Source: JAAYXE01 sp964391195 (GTDB lineage Bacteria > Chloroflexota > Anaerolineae > Anaerolineales > UBA4823). From it: a stretch of 64,000 bases of DNA. The notes below the pieces were generated by a model, which searched no databases, had not been told where the DNA came from, and saw only the letters and a program-made list of their open reading frames with translations. A program made the translations under genes and the position numbers. The stretch covers positions 1-64,000 of the forward strand of contig CAYMLG010000005.1 of the NCBI GenBank assembly GCA_964391195.1, in the 5' to 3' direction. Positions 32,801 to 44,800 of this stretch are shown here, piece by piece (the first letter of the stretch is position 1; each line of letters opens with the position of its first letter).

Positions 32801-35800
32801 GGCCCGTGGTTCGTCACCGTCAGGGCCATGGTGAAGTCCTGCCCCGGATCCACCGGGTTCGGCGTAGCGGTCTGAGCCAGGCTCAGGTCCGCCTGGGCGA
32901 GGATGGTGGCCGTGTGCCAGGCGGAGTTGTTCCCCAGCGCCGGGTCGCCCACCGCGGAGGTCACCTGAGTGGTGAGCAAGATATCTCCGCCGCTGGCGGG
33001 CGCGGTCCCGGTCAGGATCACGGTCTCGCTCAACGAAGAGACCAGGCTGGCAAGCGTGCAATCCAACTGCCCGCCGGCCACACCGCAGTTCCACGGGCCG
33101 GATTCGACCTCATCCAGCTCGAACCCGGCGGGCAGCGCGGCGGTGAGCTGCAGGCCGGCGGCCGGGCTCGGCCCCAGGTTGGAGACCGACAGGCGATAGG
33201 CGAGCGCCTCGCCGGCCAGGACCGGACCCGATGGGCCTTCCAGGTCCAGCTCCAGATCGGCGACCGGTTCCACCCAGAGGCGCAGGCTCGCCGTCGCATC
33301 CGCCGGAGTGGGGTCGACGGCCCCCAGCGGCGGGCGGGCGGTAAAGGTGTTTTCCAACCACCCGCTGACCGTGGTGGACACGACGCCCTGAGCGATGATC
33401 TGCGCCTGCCCGTACCGGTCCAGATCGACCTCCAGGTTCAGGTCGCCGGTCCCGTTGGCCTGGGCGCAGGCGCCGCCGCTGGCCGTGCAGGTCCAGGAGA
33501 GGGCCTCCAGGCCGGCGGGGAACTGGTCTTCGAGCGCCACACCTCTGGCTGCGCTCGGCCCATGGTTCTCGACCGTCATGGTGTACACCAGGGTCCCGCC
33601 CGGGGCGGCAGCGGAGGCGGAAAGTGAGACGGAAAGGTCGGCCTGGACGGCGAGGGCGCTGGTCCAGGTCGCCGAGTTGTTCGCGGGCTGCGGGTCTGCA
33701 GCTCCCACCGGCGGGGTGACCGTAGCCGTATTGGCCAGGTCGCCTTCAGCGGCGGGATCGATCTCGCCGATGATGGTGCACCGCGCGGAACCGCCGGCCA
33801 GCAGGTACGCCATGGCCCACAGGTCACCGCTGCCGTCCGCCGGGCTGATCGAGGCGCCCGACGTCAGACAGACCCAGCTGACGTGGGTCAGCGCAGCCGG
33901 GAATGCGCCGGTGACGGTGGCTCCGGCGATGTCGCTCGGGCCGTGGTTGTAAACCTGCAGCGTATAGGTGATGAGCCCGCCGGGAACCGGATGGGCCGGG
34001 CTGCCGGTCAGGCTCACGGCGAGGTCGGCGCTGGCGATGATGGGCAGTTCCGCTCCGGCCTCATTGTCCAGGGGCTGGTTTTCCAGGACGCCGGCCGGCG
34101 GGTCCACACGTCCGGAGACGAACAGCGGGCCGGCGGCGCTTGGCGCCACCTGGGCATACAGGGTGTAGGTCACCTCGGCTCCCGGCGCGAGGTCCAGCGA
34201 ACCGGAGAGCGAGCCAAACCCTGTCTCGGGGCAGGCTGCTCCGGGGCCGGCCTGGCACTGCCAGCGCGGCGACAGGAGGTCGCCCGGCAGGGTGGTTTGC
34301 ACCCCGGCGCCCAGAACGCGGTTCGGTCCCCGGTTCTCGACCTGGAGGGTGTAGCTGATCCAGCTTCCCTGAGTGGCGGCGGTCGCATTGGGGATCAGGC
34401 TCAGGGCCAGATCGGCTTGCGGCCACACCTCAACCGTGGCGGTGTTGTCCGTCAGATCGGGGTCTCCCGGATTCGCCGGCGGGTGGACCTGGAAGACGGC
34501 GGCTGCCGGCGCAGAGGCGTCCACCGCCAGCTCTGCCGTGATCACCACGGTGATCGTCTCCCCGGCCTGCAGATCGAATGGAATGGGCATCGTGCCCAGG
34601 GGGGTGAAGGTCCCCACCCCGGCGCCGGTATCCAGCGCCCAGGCCGCCTCGCTGATCTCGTCCGGGAAGTGGACGGCGAGACCCGCGCCGCTCACATCAG
34701 CCGGGCCGGTGTTGGTGATCGTCGCCCGGTAGGTCAGGTCCAGGCTGTTGGACGCCTGTTCGGCCGCGGCGCTTAGCACGAGATCGGCCCCATCGGTTAC
34801 GGTCACCGCCACTTCGTCCAGGTTATTGGCCAGGACCGGGTCGGTGGTCTGCGCCGAGACTTCAAACGTCCCGGTGTAGACCCCGGCCGCGAGCGGGGTG
34901 AGCGCCTCAACCGTGATGACCGAGGCGGCACCCGGTTCCAGCGAGGACCGGTCGCAGGCGAACATATGCCCGACGGGGAGGCAAGTCCAACCCTGCCCTT
35001 CCACCTTGTTCACGGTGAAGTTTAAGGGCAGAACACCGTGAACGAGCACCCCTTGCGCCAGGTTCGGACCGAGGTTGGCAACAGCCAGGGTGTAGGTCAA
35101 GCTTCCGCCGCTCATCACGATTTCCGGCTGGGCGGTCGCCGCCAGGGAGAGGTCGGCCAAAGCCATTACCTGCACCGTGGCCTGAGCCAGGTTGTTCGAT
35201 TGATTGGGATCGAAGGCGACGGTCTCGATCGTCGCCTGGTTGAGTGTCATCCCCGGAACGGCCGGGACCTGGAAGGTGAGCTGCAGCTCGGCCTGAGCCC
35301 CGGCGACCAGGCCATCCGCCCGGCAGACTACATCGAACGGATTCGGCTGGCACTGCCAGCCAGAGCCGCTGGCGCCAATAAAGGTCGTGCCAAGCATTGG
35401 CGTATCACGGATTGCAAAGCTGCCGGCATCGGAGGGGCCAGCGTTCTCGACCGTCAAAGTGTACGTTACCAACCCAGTGGGCTGTACAACGCTGCTGCCG
35501 GCCGCCTTGCTGATGGACAGGTCGGCAAGCGGATAGAGCTGGACGGTGGCGCTGCCCAGGTTATTCCCCATATAAGGATCGCTGCTCTCGTCCGCCGGGG
35601 TGGCCGTGGCGCTGTACGCCAGCACCCCGGTGGCGGCCGGATCGATCCTGGCGGTCAGGGTGAAGGTCAACTCTCCGCCGTTGGGGATCTTACCCAGGGC
35701 CAGGTCGAACGCTCCGCTGCTTTCCGGCGGGCAGACTGCGCCGCCGGCCGCCTCGCAGGTCCAGGACATCTGGCTCAACGCAGCCGGTGGGTTATCCGTA

Positions 35801-38800
35801 AGCCGTACGCCGCTCGCCTCGCCTGGCCCGAGATTGACCAGGGTGAGGGTGTAGGTGATGAACTCCCCCGGTGTGGCGAATATGCTCGCACTGGTCAGGC
35901 TCAGCGAAAGGTCGGCCGGCGAGTGGATCTGGGTGGTTACGGCGCTGCGGTTGTTCGCCGGGTCGGGGTCATTCACCCCGGCCGGCGGGGTCAACTCGGC
36001 TGTGTTGGTCAGTTCGCCGGTGAGGGTATCCTCCACCCAGCCAACGGCAGTGAAGGCCGCGCTCGAACCGGCCGGGAGGGTCAGGGTGGCGGTGAGCGGG
36101 CCTGTGCCTGCGGGTGGGCAGGCCGCGCCGGCGTAGGAGGCGCAGCTCCAGGTGAGGTGGCTCAAACCGGCAGGGAACGTATCGCTGATGACCACGCCGT
36201 CCGCCAGGCTGGGGTCGGGGTTCGCCGCCACCAGGGTGTAGGTGATTGGACCGCCGGCGGTGACCGTCAGCGGAGCGGTGAGGCTCAGGTTCAGGTCTGC
36301 GGTGCGGTTCAAAACCACACTGGCGGTGTCACGGTTGTTGGTGATGTCTGGGTCGCCGGCGAAGATGACTTCGGCGGTATTCTCCAGAATGGCCCCGGAC
36401 AGCGGATCGGTGAGGCCGGTGACGGTGAATACCAGGCCGCTGTGAGGCGGCAAGGTGGCCGTGACGAGCAGTTCGTCCGCGCCGGATGCCGGGCAAAGGG
36501 CCCCGCCGCTGGCGATGCATTGCCACTTCACGCCGGTATAGGCGCTCGGGAATGTATCGCTGATCACGGCCTGGACCTGGCTGGGCCCGGTATTCTCCAC
36601 AGCGATGGTGTAGGTGAGGACCTCACCCGAGGCGATGGAAGCGGCGGACGCTTCCAGGTCCAGGCTCAGGTCGGCCTCTGGGGCGAGGCTGAGGGTTACC
36701 TCGGACTGGTTATCCTCCGGCTTCGTTTCGATCAGGCCGTCCGGAGCGCTTATTGAAGCGACCGCTGTGAGCTGCCCGGAGGCTTGCGCCGCGATGGTCC
36801 CGCTGACCTCGAAGATCAGCCTGCCGCCCACCGGCAGATCCAGGAGCAGGTCGGGTTCGCCCAGGGTTGGGCAGACCGCACCGCCCTCTGCCCGGCAATC
36901 CCAGGACGGGTCGAGCAGTTCGGCCGGGTAGACGGTTTCCAGGTGGGCGCCCGTCGCCGGGTTGGGCCCCTGGTTTGTCACCTCCAGCGTGAACGTCACC
37001 TGCCGGCCCGGCGCGACAGCCGAGGGGTCGGCGGTGTGTGCCAGGCTCAGGTCCACCGGCGCCAGCACATCCGAGGTCGCCTGAGCGGTGTTGTCCAGCA
37101 GATCGGGATCGAAGGCGCTGCTGCTCACCTGCGCCGTGTTGGTGATCGTACCCGGCGTGGGTGGGGCGCTCACTTCCACCGTCAGGCGAACCGTCTCGCC
37201 CGCTTTCATCCTGCGCGGATAGCCAAGGCGGCTGAGCGAGCGATCGATGATCTGGCTGGCGGCCTCCGGGTCCACGTCGTGTATGGTTTCCCACATAAAG
37301 CCGAGGAAGACAGTCCGGTTTGTAGCGACCGCTGCCGCCTGGCCGCTCTCCAGGTTTATCATGATGGCTTCAGCATCTGCCGTCGGTGTAATTACGTCTG
37401 ACCAGTTAGGCAGATGGGACTCGGAGAAGTCGATTACACCGAGATCTGCGAACGAGCCCGATCCGGCTACTTTTTCGTCCCCAACATCGTCCATCACCTC
37501 TTCCAGTCCGAGGTAGTTCTGCATAAACGATGTCATCTGCCCATGATAATAATGATAATCCTGGCCCTCTAAGAAGAGCTTGCCGCCTTGATCGATATAG
37601 GCGCTGAGGGCTGTCTCCTGATTCTCATCCAGATAGTTCCACGTACCGAGGAACCAGAGCACGTAGGGATACGGTATCAAGTTCTCGGTTGTTATTAGAT
37701 AGGTGTCCGTGATGGTAAATGGAATTTCCAATCTGACCAGGGTTTGGATAATGGATTGGGTATCCTCAATCATTCCATCCGTATGATCCACGACCAGGAC
37801 CGGTGGTAATTCCTGACCCATCTCGCAGGTCACGGTTCCGCCGGTTTCCTGGCATTTTCCATCCACGTTCTGCAGTGTCGCAGTGATGAAGGTGGTCCCT
37901 GTGGGGAGCAGATCGGTGATGGCCAGATCCGGGACCGAGGACGGGCCGGTGTTGGTGACGACAACCGTATACACCAGAGTCTCACCCACCGCAGACTGCG
38001 AGGAGGAGGCCGTCTTCGAGATGGCCAGATCGGCGACCGGAGCGGTTTTGAAATCGCTGACGACCGCGTTGTTCTCGCCTACATGGTCCGGATTCGCCGC
38101 CTCCACCTGGGAGGCGAAGGTCAGATTCCACGCCTCCGGCGCGATCAGGAAGTTCAAGCTGAGCGTAAGATCGGCGCCCGCGGCCAGGGTAGAGGCTGTG
38201 CAGCGCACCTCTCGGGCGGTCTCATCGGGCGCACAGGTCCAGTCATCTCCCACCGGGCCCAGGTATTGGGCTTCGACCGGCCAGGCGGTGGTGACGGCCA
38301 CCTCACGGCCGGCGAGCGGCCCGTTGTTGCTCACCCGCAGGGGGTAAGTGAAGGGTTGGCCTTTATGGGCCACTGCTCCCGGCTCCACCGACAGCGCCAG
38401 ATCGGCGTACTCATCCACATACTGGATGAACGAGGAGACGTTATCCTGCGGGTATGGATCCGCATGAGTGGGCGGGGCATTGACCTCCGCCGAGTAGGTG
38501 ATCTGGTTGGGGATGCCGCTGCTGATCTGCCCGCGGATTACGAAGACCACCTTCCCGCCGTTGGCTTCGAGGTCCACCAGCTCGTTGATGTCTCCCGAAC
38601 CCGATAGCTGCCCGCAGGTTGAAGCGCCGGCCGCCTCGCAGGTCCAGCTTGCCCCGGTCAGCTCGGTGGGGATGGTATGCAGGACCTGGGCGGCGGAGAT
38701 CGGCTCGGGGGTGGCGTTCTCCACGCTGATGGTGTAGCTGATCAACGCCTCATCGACCACATAAGGATGGTCTGTCGCAGCGACGACGCTCAGCTCGGCC

Positions 38801-41800
38801 GGCGGGAGGACGGTGGTGGTGATCACGTCGCTGTTCCTACTCAGATCGTCATCTATGGCCTCCGCGCCTACGGAGACAGAGTTGGTGATAACCGTCGGCA
38901 CCGTCACCTCTGGGGCCCTGACCTTGATCTGCAGCTCCGGCGCAGGTCCTACAGAGACGTGATTGTGCCAGCAGGTGACAATTCCGCCTTCCTCGGCGCA
39001 CTGCCAGCCGTCGCCTTCGAACCCGGCGTAGGTCGTGCCGGCCGGGAGGGTGTCGGTGACGATCACCGGGACAACCTGAGTCAGGACCAGTTCCCAACCC
39101 CTGGAGACGTAACCGGATCCAGTGCCATAGGGACTGCCCTCGCCCGTTTCCAAGAACCAGGTATCGTTGACGATGTAGAAGTCCCAGTCGCCGCCTGCGC
39201 GCTTGCCGCTAAAGGCCTCCTCGAAAGACCGCGGCGCACCGGCGGGGATCTCTCCCGGGCCGGGGGCCGGGAAGGTGTCTGGCGGCTCGGTGGCTAACCA
39301 GTGTGTGTCGAAATCGGCCGGGCGGTAAGTCCCCGGGTGAGTTGTATTGTAGTTGTTTAGGCTGGCCCCCGAATCTTTGAACTCCAGGTTGATTTCCGGC
39401 AGCCCTTGGGTGGGATTGTAGCCATTACCGCTGCCTGCGTCGGACATCAAGATCAGCGGCGTGCCGTCCGGACCCTCCAGCATTAAATCCAGATCATCGG
39501 CCCAGGGTTGGAAGATCCCATTTACGCGAACGGCCACATCCCCGATCACTCCCGGCAGGTCGGGAACGTGGATCGTGGAAGGATAAGGGATCGGTGGGGC
39601 GAAAACATCGCTGAACGGGGCAGGCTCGGTAACGGTGATGTACTGCCGGTTGGTGAAGATCCATTCGGTGGCCGGCAGATCATTCGGCCCGTTGTTAGTC
39701 ACCGCGATGGTGTAAGTGAAAACATGCCCGCCGGCAACCGGATCGGTTAAAGCTTGCTTACTCACGCTAAGGTCGGCTTCCAACTGGATCTGGAAGGGGG
39801 CGCGGGCCAGGTTGTTGCTCAGGTCGGGATCGTGGGTGGTCGGGGCGCTGCTCACCTGCGCCGTGGCCTCGAACACCCCGCCGATCATACCCGTCGTGGC
39901 GTGGATGGTGATGGTCTGAGAAGCGCCAGCCGCCAATGCATCCCGAGCGCACCGGATCTGGCCGGTCGTCTCCTCACAGGTCCAACCCTCGCCAATCGCA
40001 TCGACGTAGAAGATACCGGCCGGCAGCGTGGTGGTCAGCACGATGGATTCCGCACTGTGCGAGCCCAGGTTTTCGACCGAAACCGTATAGGTTACCGGCG
40101 ACATGCTGTTTACCTTCGGGGGCGCGGCGGCTATCTGGACCGAGAGGTCGGCGTAACGGACTGTGTGAGCCTCAACCGAGGCCTGGTTGTTAGCCGGGTT
40201 CAAATCGACTGTATCCGCCGCAACCACGGCTGTGTTGGTGAAGGAGGTTGCTTCGTCCGGGGCGCGGACGGTGATTTGGATTGTCTCGGATTGGTACGGG
40301 TACAGGCGCGCTCTGGAGCAGATCACCTGGCCGTTTATGAACTCGCAGGTCCAATCGCTGCTGGCGCTGGTTCCGATAAAATCAACCTGCGCGGGTAGAG
40401 TGTCGGTGACGGTCAGGTTCTCGGCGTCCAGCCAGCCGATGTTGGAGATTGTCAGGGTGTAAGCAAACTGGTCGCCCGAGTTCACCATATCCTCGGAGAC
40501 GGTCTTGGTCAAAACCAGGTCGGTATGAGCGATCGCCTCGAAGGTCCGCTCGACCTGGTTATTGCTCAAATCCGGATCTGGCGTGAGACCGGTGATTTGC
40601 AGGGTGGTGTTCATTTCCCCAGCCCAATCGATGGCGGTCATGCGTACATGGATCTCATCCCGCATCCCGGCGCTCAACCCGTCACGCGTGCAGGAGAGCG
40701 CTCCGGCGTTCTGGCTGCAGGTCCACCCGGCGGCCTCGACGCCCTCGTACTGCGCATCCAAAGGTAGCTGGTTGGTGAGTGTGATCGGCCGGGTTGCATC
40801 GTCGGGGCCCAGGTTTTCAACCGTGATGGTATAGGTGAAGGGCAGGCCGGCGAATATTGGATCCCCGGCCAACTCCAGGTCAGCCTTCAGGTCTGCTAAG
40901 GGTTCAGAGGCCGATTGAACGCTGGCGGTGTTGTTATCCAGCCTGAAGTCTGTGGTCGCCGAGCGGATTTCAGCCACAGCCGTCAGAGTCGCCAGACTGT
41001 CAACGGCCTCGGCCCGGACTTCGATCTGAGAGGCGCCGCCTGGGGCCAGGCTCGGGCGGGTGCAGACCACCTGCCCGCCGTGGTGGTCACAACTCCAACC
41101 ATCTGCGGAGGTAGAAATGTAATCCGCCTCGGCCGGCAGTTGAAGGGTGGCCGTCAGCAGTGAGGCCGTGTTCGGCCCCAGGTTTTCGATTTGGGCGGTG
41201 TAGAGCAAGGCTCCGCCCGGGACCACCGGATCGGGGGCCACACTCAAGGTCAGGCCCAGATCGGTCTGAGGATCGATGCGCGTCACAGCCGATGCCTGGT
41301 TGTCCCCCTGATCGCGGTCGATGAGAGCCGCACGGACGGCGGCGGTGTTGGTCAGAGCCTCAGTCGGCGTGATGGGCGCGGTCACGTACAGAGTGAGCGG
41401 TGCTGAACTACCGGAGTTGAGGTTGTGCAGCTCACAGGCGATCTCTCCGCCGGTCTCTGCGCAAAGCCAGCCAAGACCTTCATAATCCTGGAAGACCGTC
41501 CCTGCGGGCAGGGTGTCCACAAGCTGCAGGGCCGGTTCAGACTCGATCTCCAGGCTCCAACTGATGATCGAACCGGCATCGTAGGGCGAATCGTCATACA
41601 CGTAGAGGCTCCAGACGCCGTTGGCCTGGGTCCCCTGGAAGATCGACAACCCGGTCCCGTACGGGCCGGCCGGGGCGGGTGAGGGGAAGGTATCTCCGCC
41701 GCCGAAGTTGGTCGGGCGGTAAGTCCCCGATTCCAACATCCCCGTCAATTCGCCGGGAGCGGAATCCGAGAAGGTCAGATACACTTCACTGACCGGCTGC

Positions 41801-44800
41801 GATCCACCGGCGTCCGACATCAGGATCACCGACTGGCCAGACGGCCCAACCAGGAGCACATCCAAATCGGCCGGCGAAGCGTGGGTGAGCCCGTGCAGGG
41901 TGACGCGCAGCGAACGGATCTTGCCGTAATCGCTGCTGATCTGTATGTTGGAAGGATAGCTGCTTGCCATCCCCGCCCCCGAGGCAGCGTTGATGCTCAT
42001 GTTGGTTGGACTGAAGTGTAAAGCGCTGGCCGTCGAGAGCGAGTTGGGCCCGTGATTGGTAGCCGTGAGCGTGTAGGTGAGGGTTTGCCCGGAGAAAACC
42101 GCGGTTGGCGCAGCTTTCGTCAAGGAAACATCCGCCTCCTTCACGACGCTCACCAGCGCCCCACCGGAGGGGGTGCTGTTGTTACCCGGGAAGGTGTCGG
42201 TCATATTGGCAGGCAAGGTGATCTGAGCGCGCGCATCGATCACCCCGCCCATGGGCATATCCACCTCGGCAGTCACGGTGAAGGTCAGAGGATCACCGGG
42301 GGCAACTGTCAGGAATTCGGAGACACTGCCTGCTCCGGCAGCCGGGCAGCTTGAGGCGCCAGAGGCTGCACAGGTCCAGGAAATATCCCTCAGTTCTGGA
42401 GGGAACAGAACTTCCAGGAGGATATTTTTGCCCAGGCTCGGGCCTCCATTGTTCACGGCTACCGTATAAGTGACTGTATCGCCGTGGAAGACCTGCTGTG
42501 GCCAGACGCTTAAGCTGACCGAGGCATCCACCTTGGCTTGGATGGTGGCGGATGTCGCCACAGATGCCTGGTTATTGGACGGATCCAATTCCACAAACCC
42601 GGCTGGTGGCTGCAGGTAGGCGGTGTTTACCACCTGACTGCTCACCGCGCTGTCCAACAAACCGCTGGCAATGACCGTAACCGACGAGAAGGGAGGTAGA
42701 TCCAGTTCCAGGTTGATATCTCCGCTGCCGGATTCGGCCTGGCAGGATGCGCCTTGTCTCGCCTGGCAGGTCCAGGTTACACCGCTGATCTCCGCCGGGA
42801 AGGTGTCGCTGAGGATCACATTCTCGGCCGGGCTCGGTCCATAGTTTAAGACGGATAGCGTGTAGGTGAGCGGCTCGCCGGGGACCGGGTTCTGGTTGTA
42901 CAGGTGCTTAGAAATGCTGAGGTTCGCCTTGGGGAGAGTTACCAGGCTGGTCTCTGCGGTGTTGTTGTCCGGATCAGGATCGACCGGTGGTCCGCTGACC
43001 GTAGCGCTGTGCACCAGCGTGCCGGGTTCAAAAGGCGCGTACATGCTGAGTTCCAGGCGCGCCTGGGCCCCGGCTTCCAGGCCTTGCCTGGTGCAGACAG
43101 CCCGGTCCGCGGACCATTGGCAGCTCCAGCCATCACCCGCGGCTGCAAAATTGGTGTGCCCGGTAGGATAGGTATCCTCAAGCGTGATCGGCCCTACGAG
43201 ATCATCCGGACCCGCATTCGTAACGGTGATAACAACCGTGTATGGATCCCGGATGGGAACTTCCGCAGCGCCGGCCGACATCTCGAGCTGTAGATCGTGG
43301 AGGGGCAGGAGCGACGTCGCTGCCTGGCTGGTGTTATTGCTCAGGTCCGGATCGTGGGGCGCGGCCGAGACCCGGGCAATGTTGTCGATCGTCGTGTTGC
43401 TGCCCACCACGACTTCGGTTTCCAACTGGATGGAGGAGGCGGCGCCTTTCGCCAGGCTTTCCAGCTCACAGGTCACCTGTCCGCCGGTTTCCTCGCACTG
43501 CCAGCCTTCTCCGTTGAAGCCCAGATACGCCAGGCCGGCCGGCAGGGTGTCGGTCACAACCACCTGGCTGGCCGGGGAGGGGCCGGCATTGAACACGTTC
43601 AGGGTGTAGCTGATCACATCGCCTACCCCGAAGGGGCCGGGCAGGCCGGTCTTCTGGATGGAAAGATCGGCAAGGGCCAGCACCTCGGTGACAGCCTGTG
43701 CCGTATTGTTCTCGGGGCGGTCGTCCGGCATGGCGGCGGTGATGGCGGCCGTGGTGGTGATCACCCCGGCCGATTCGGGGGCGCGCAGGGTGAGATCGAT
43801 GGGCGGCAGGTCGCCAAGCGGCGCCTCGCTGCGGGTGCAGGACAGGGCCTCGTTCTGGCCCGCGCAGGTCCATCCCTCGCCCTGCGCCGAAACCAGGCTG
43901 CTCCCGGCCGGCACCGTGTGGCTTACGCTCACCGGCCAGCGGGTGGTGATTTCCAGGCTCCACCCGTCCAACCAACTCGGGCTGCCGGCCGTATCATCGA
44001 CGACATACAGTTTCCAGGTCCCGTTCGGATCGAGCCCGTTGAAGACAGAGAGCTGGTTCGCATAGGGCGCGGCGGGTGCGGGTGCGGGCAGCGAGCTGCC
44101 ATCGCCTTGGTCTGCCGGCTGGTACACTCCATCTTTCGGAGGATACAGGCGGATGGGCCAACCATCATCGCTAAAGGTGAGGTTTTCGGCAAACAAAGCG
44201 TAAGGGCCGCCGACATCCGATAGCAGGACCACCGCCTGGCCACCCGGGCCGACCAGGAGCACGTCCAGGTCTGCGCTTTTATAGGCGACGATATCGTGCA
44301 GAGTCACCCGCACCGAGGTCACTTCTCCTGAAAGCCCGCTGACCATGATCTCCGACGGGTATACGTCGGCCGGTCCGACAGACGAGATATTGAGGGCGTC
44401 TTCGGAGCGGAAGGCGTTGGTTTCGTTCTGCAAGGGTACCGGTCCGTGGTTGGCTGCCTGCAGGGTGGCGGTGTATGTCTCCCCGGCGAAGACTTGATCT
44501 GTGGCCTGGATGCCCAGTTCCAGGTCTGCTCCGCTCTGGCTGGTTACACTGGCTGTCGACTGGTTGTTTTCCGGCCGGGGGTCGTGCTCCTGGGCGCTGA
44601 CCTCAGCCTGGTTGGGGATTGTGCCGCCGGCTGTGGCGCTGACTCGGGCTGTGATGGTTACCTGGGCCGTCTCCTGCAGAGGCAGGCTGCCGAGCTCGCA
44701 AATCACCTGGCCGCCTGTGTAACTGCACTCGCCCTGGCTGCTGACGGCGGATTTGAAGGTCAACAGCGGCGAGAGAGCATCCACCAGGCGGATATCGTTC

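Noticed and set aside
35038..36756. 572-codon plus-strand frame, and similar ones at 43297-44223 and 45772-46965
   Set aside because: All are antisense to the repetitive DUF11 and Ig coding DNA, whose regular codon pattern keeps other frames open.
39070..44430. P-domain-like modules as evidence for a subtilisin-type protease
   Set aside because: No Asp-His-Ser protease domain is seen in the protein or next to it.
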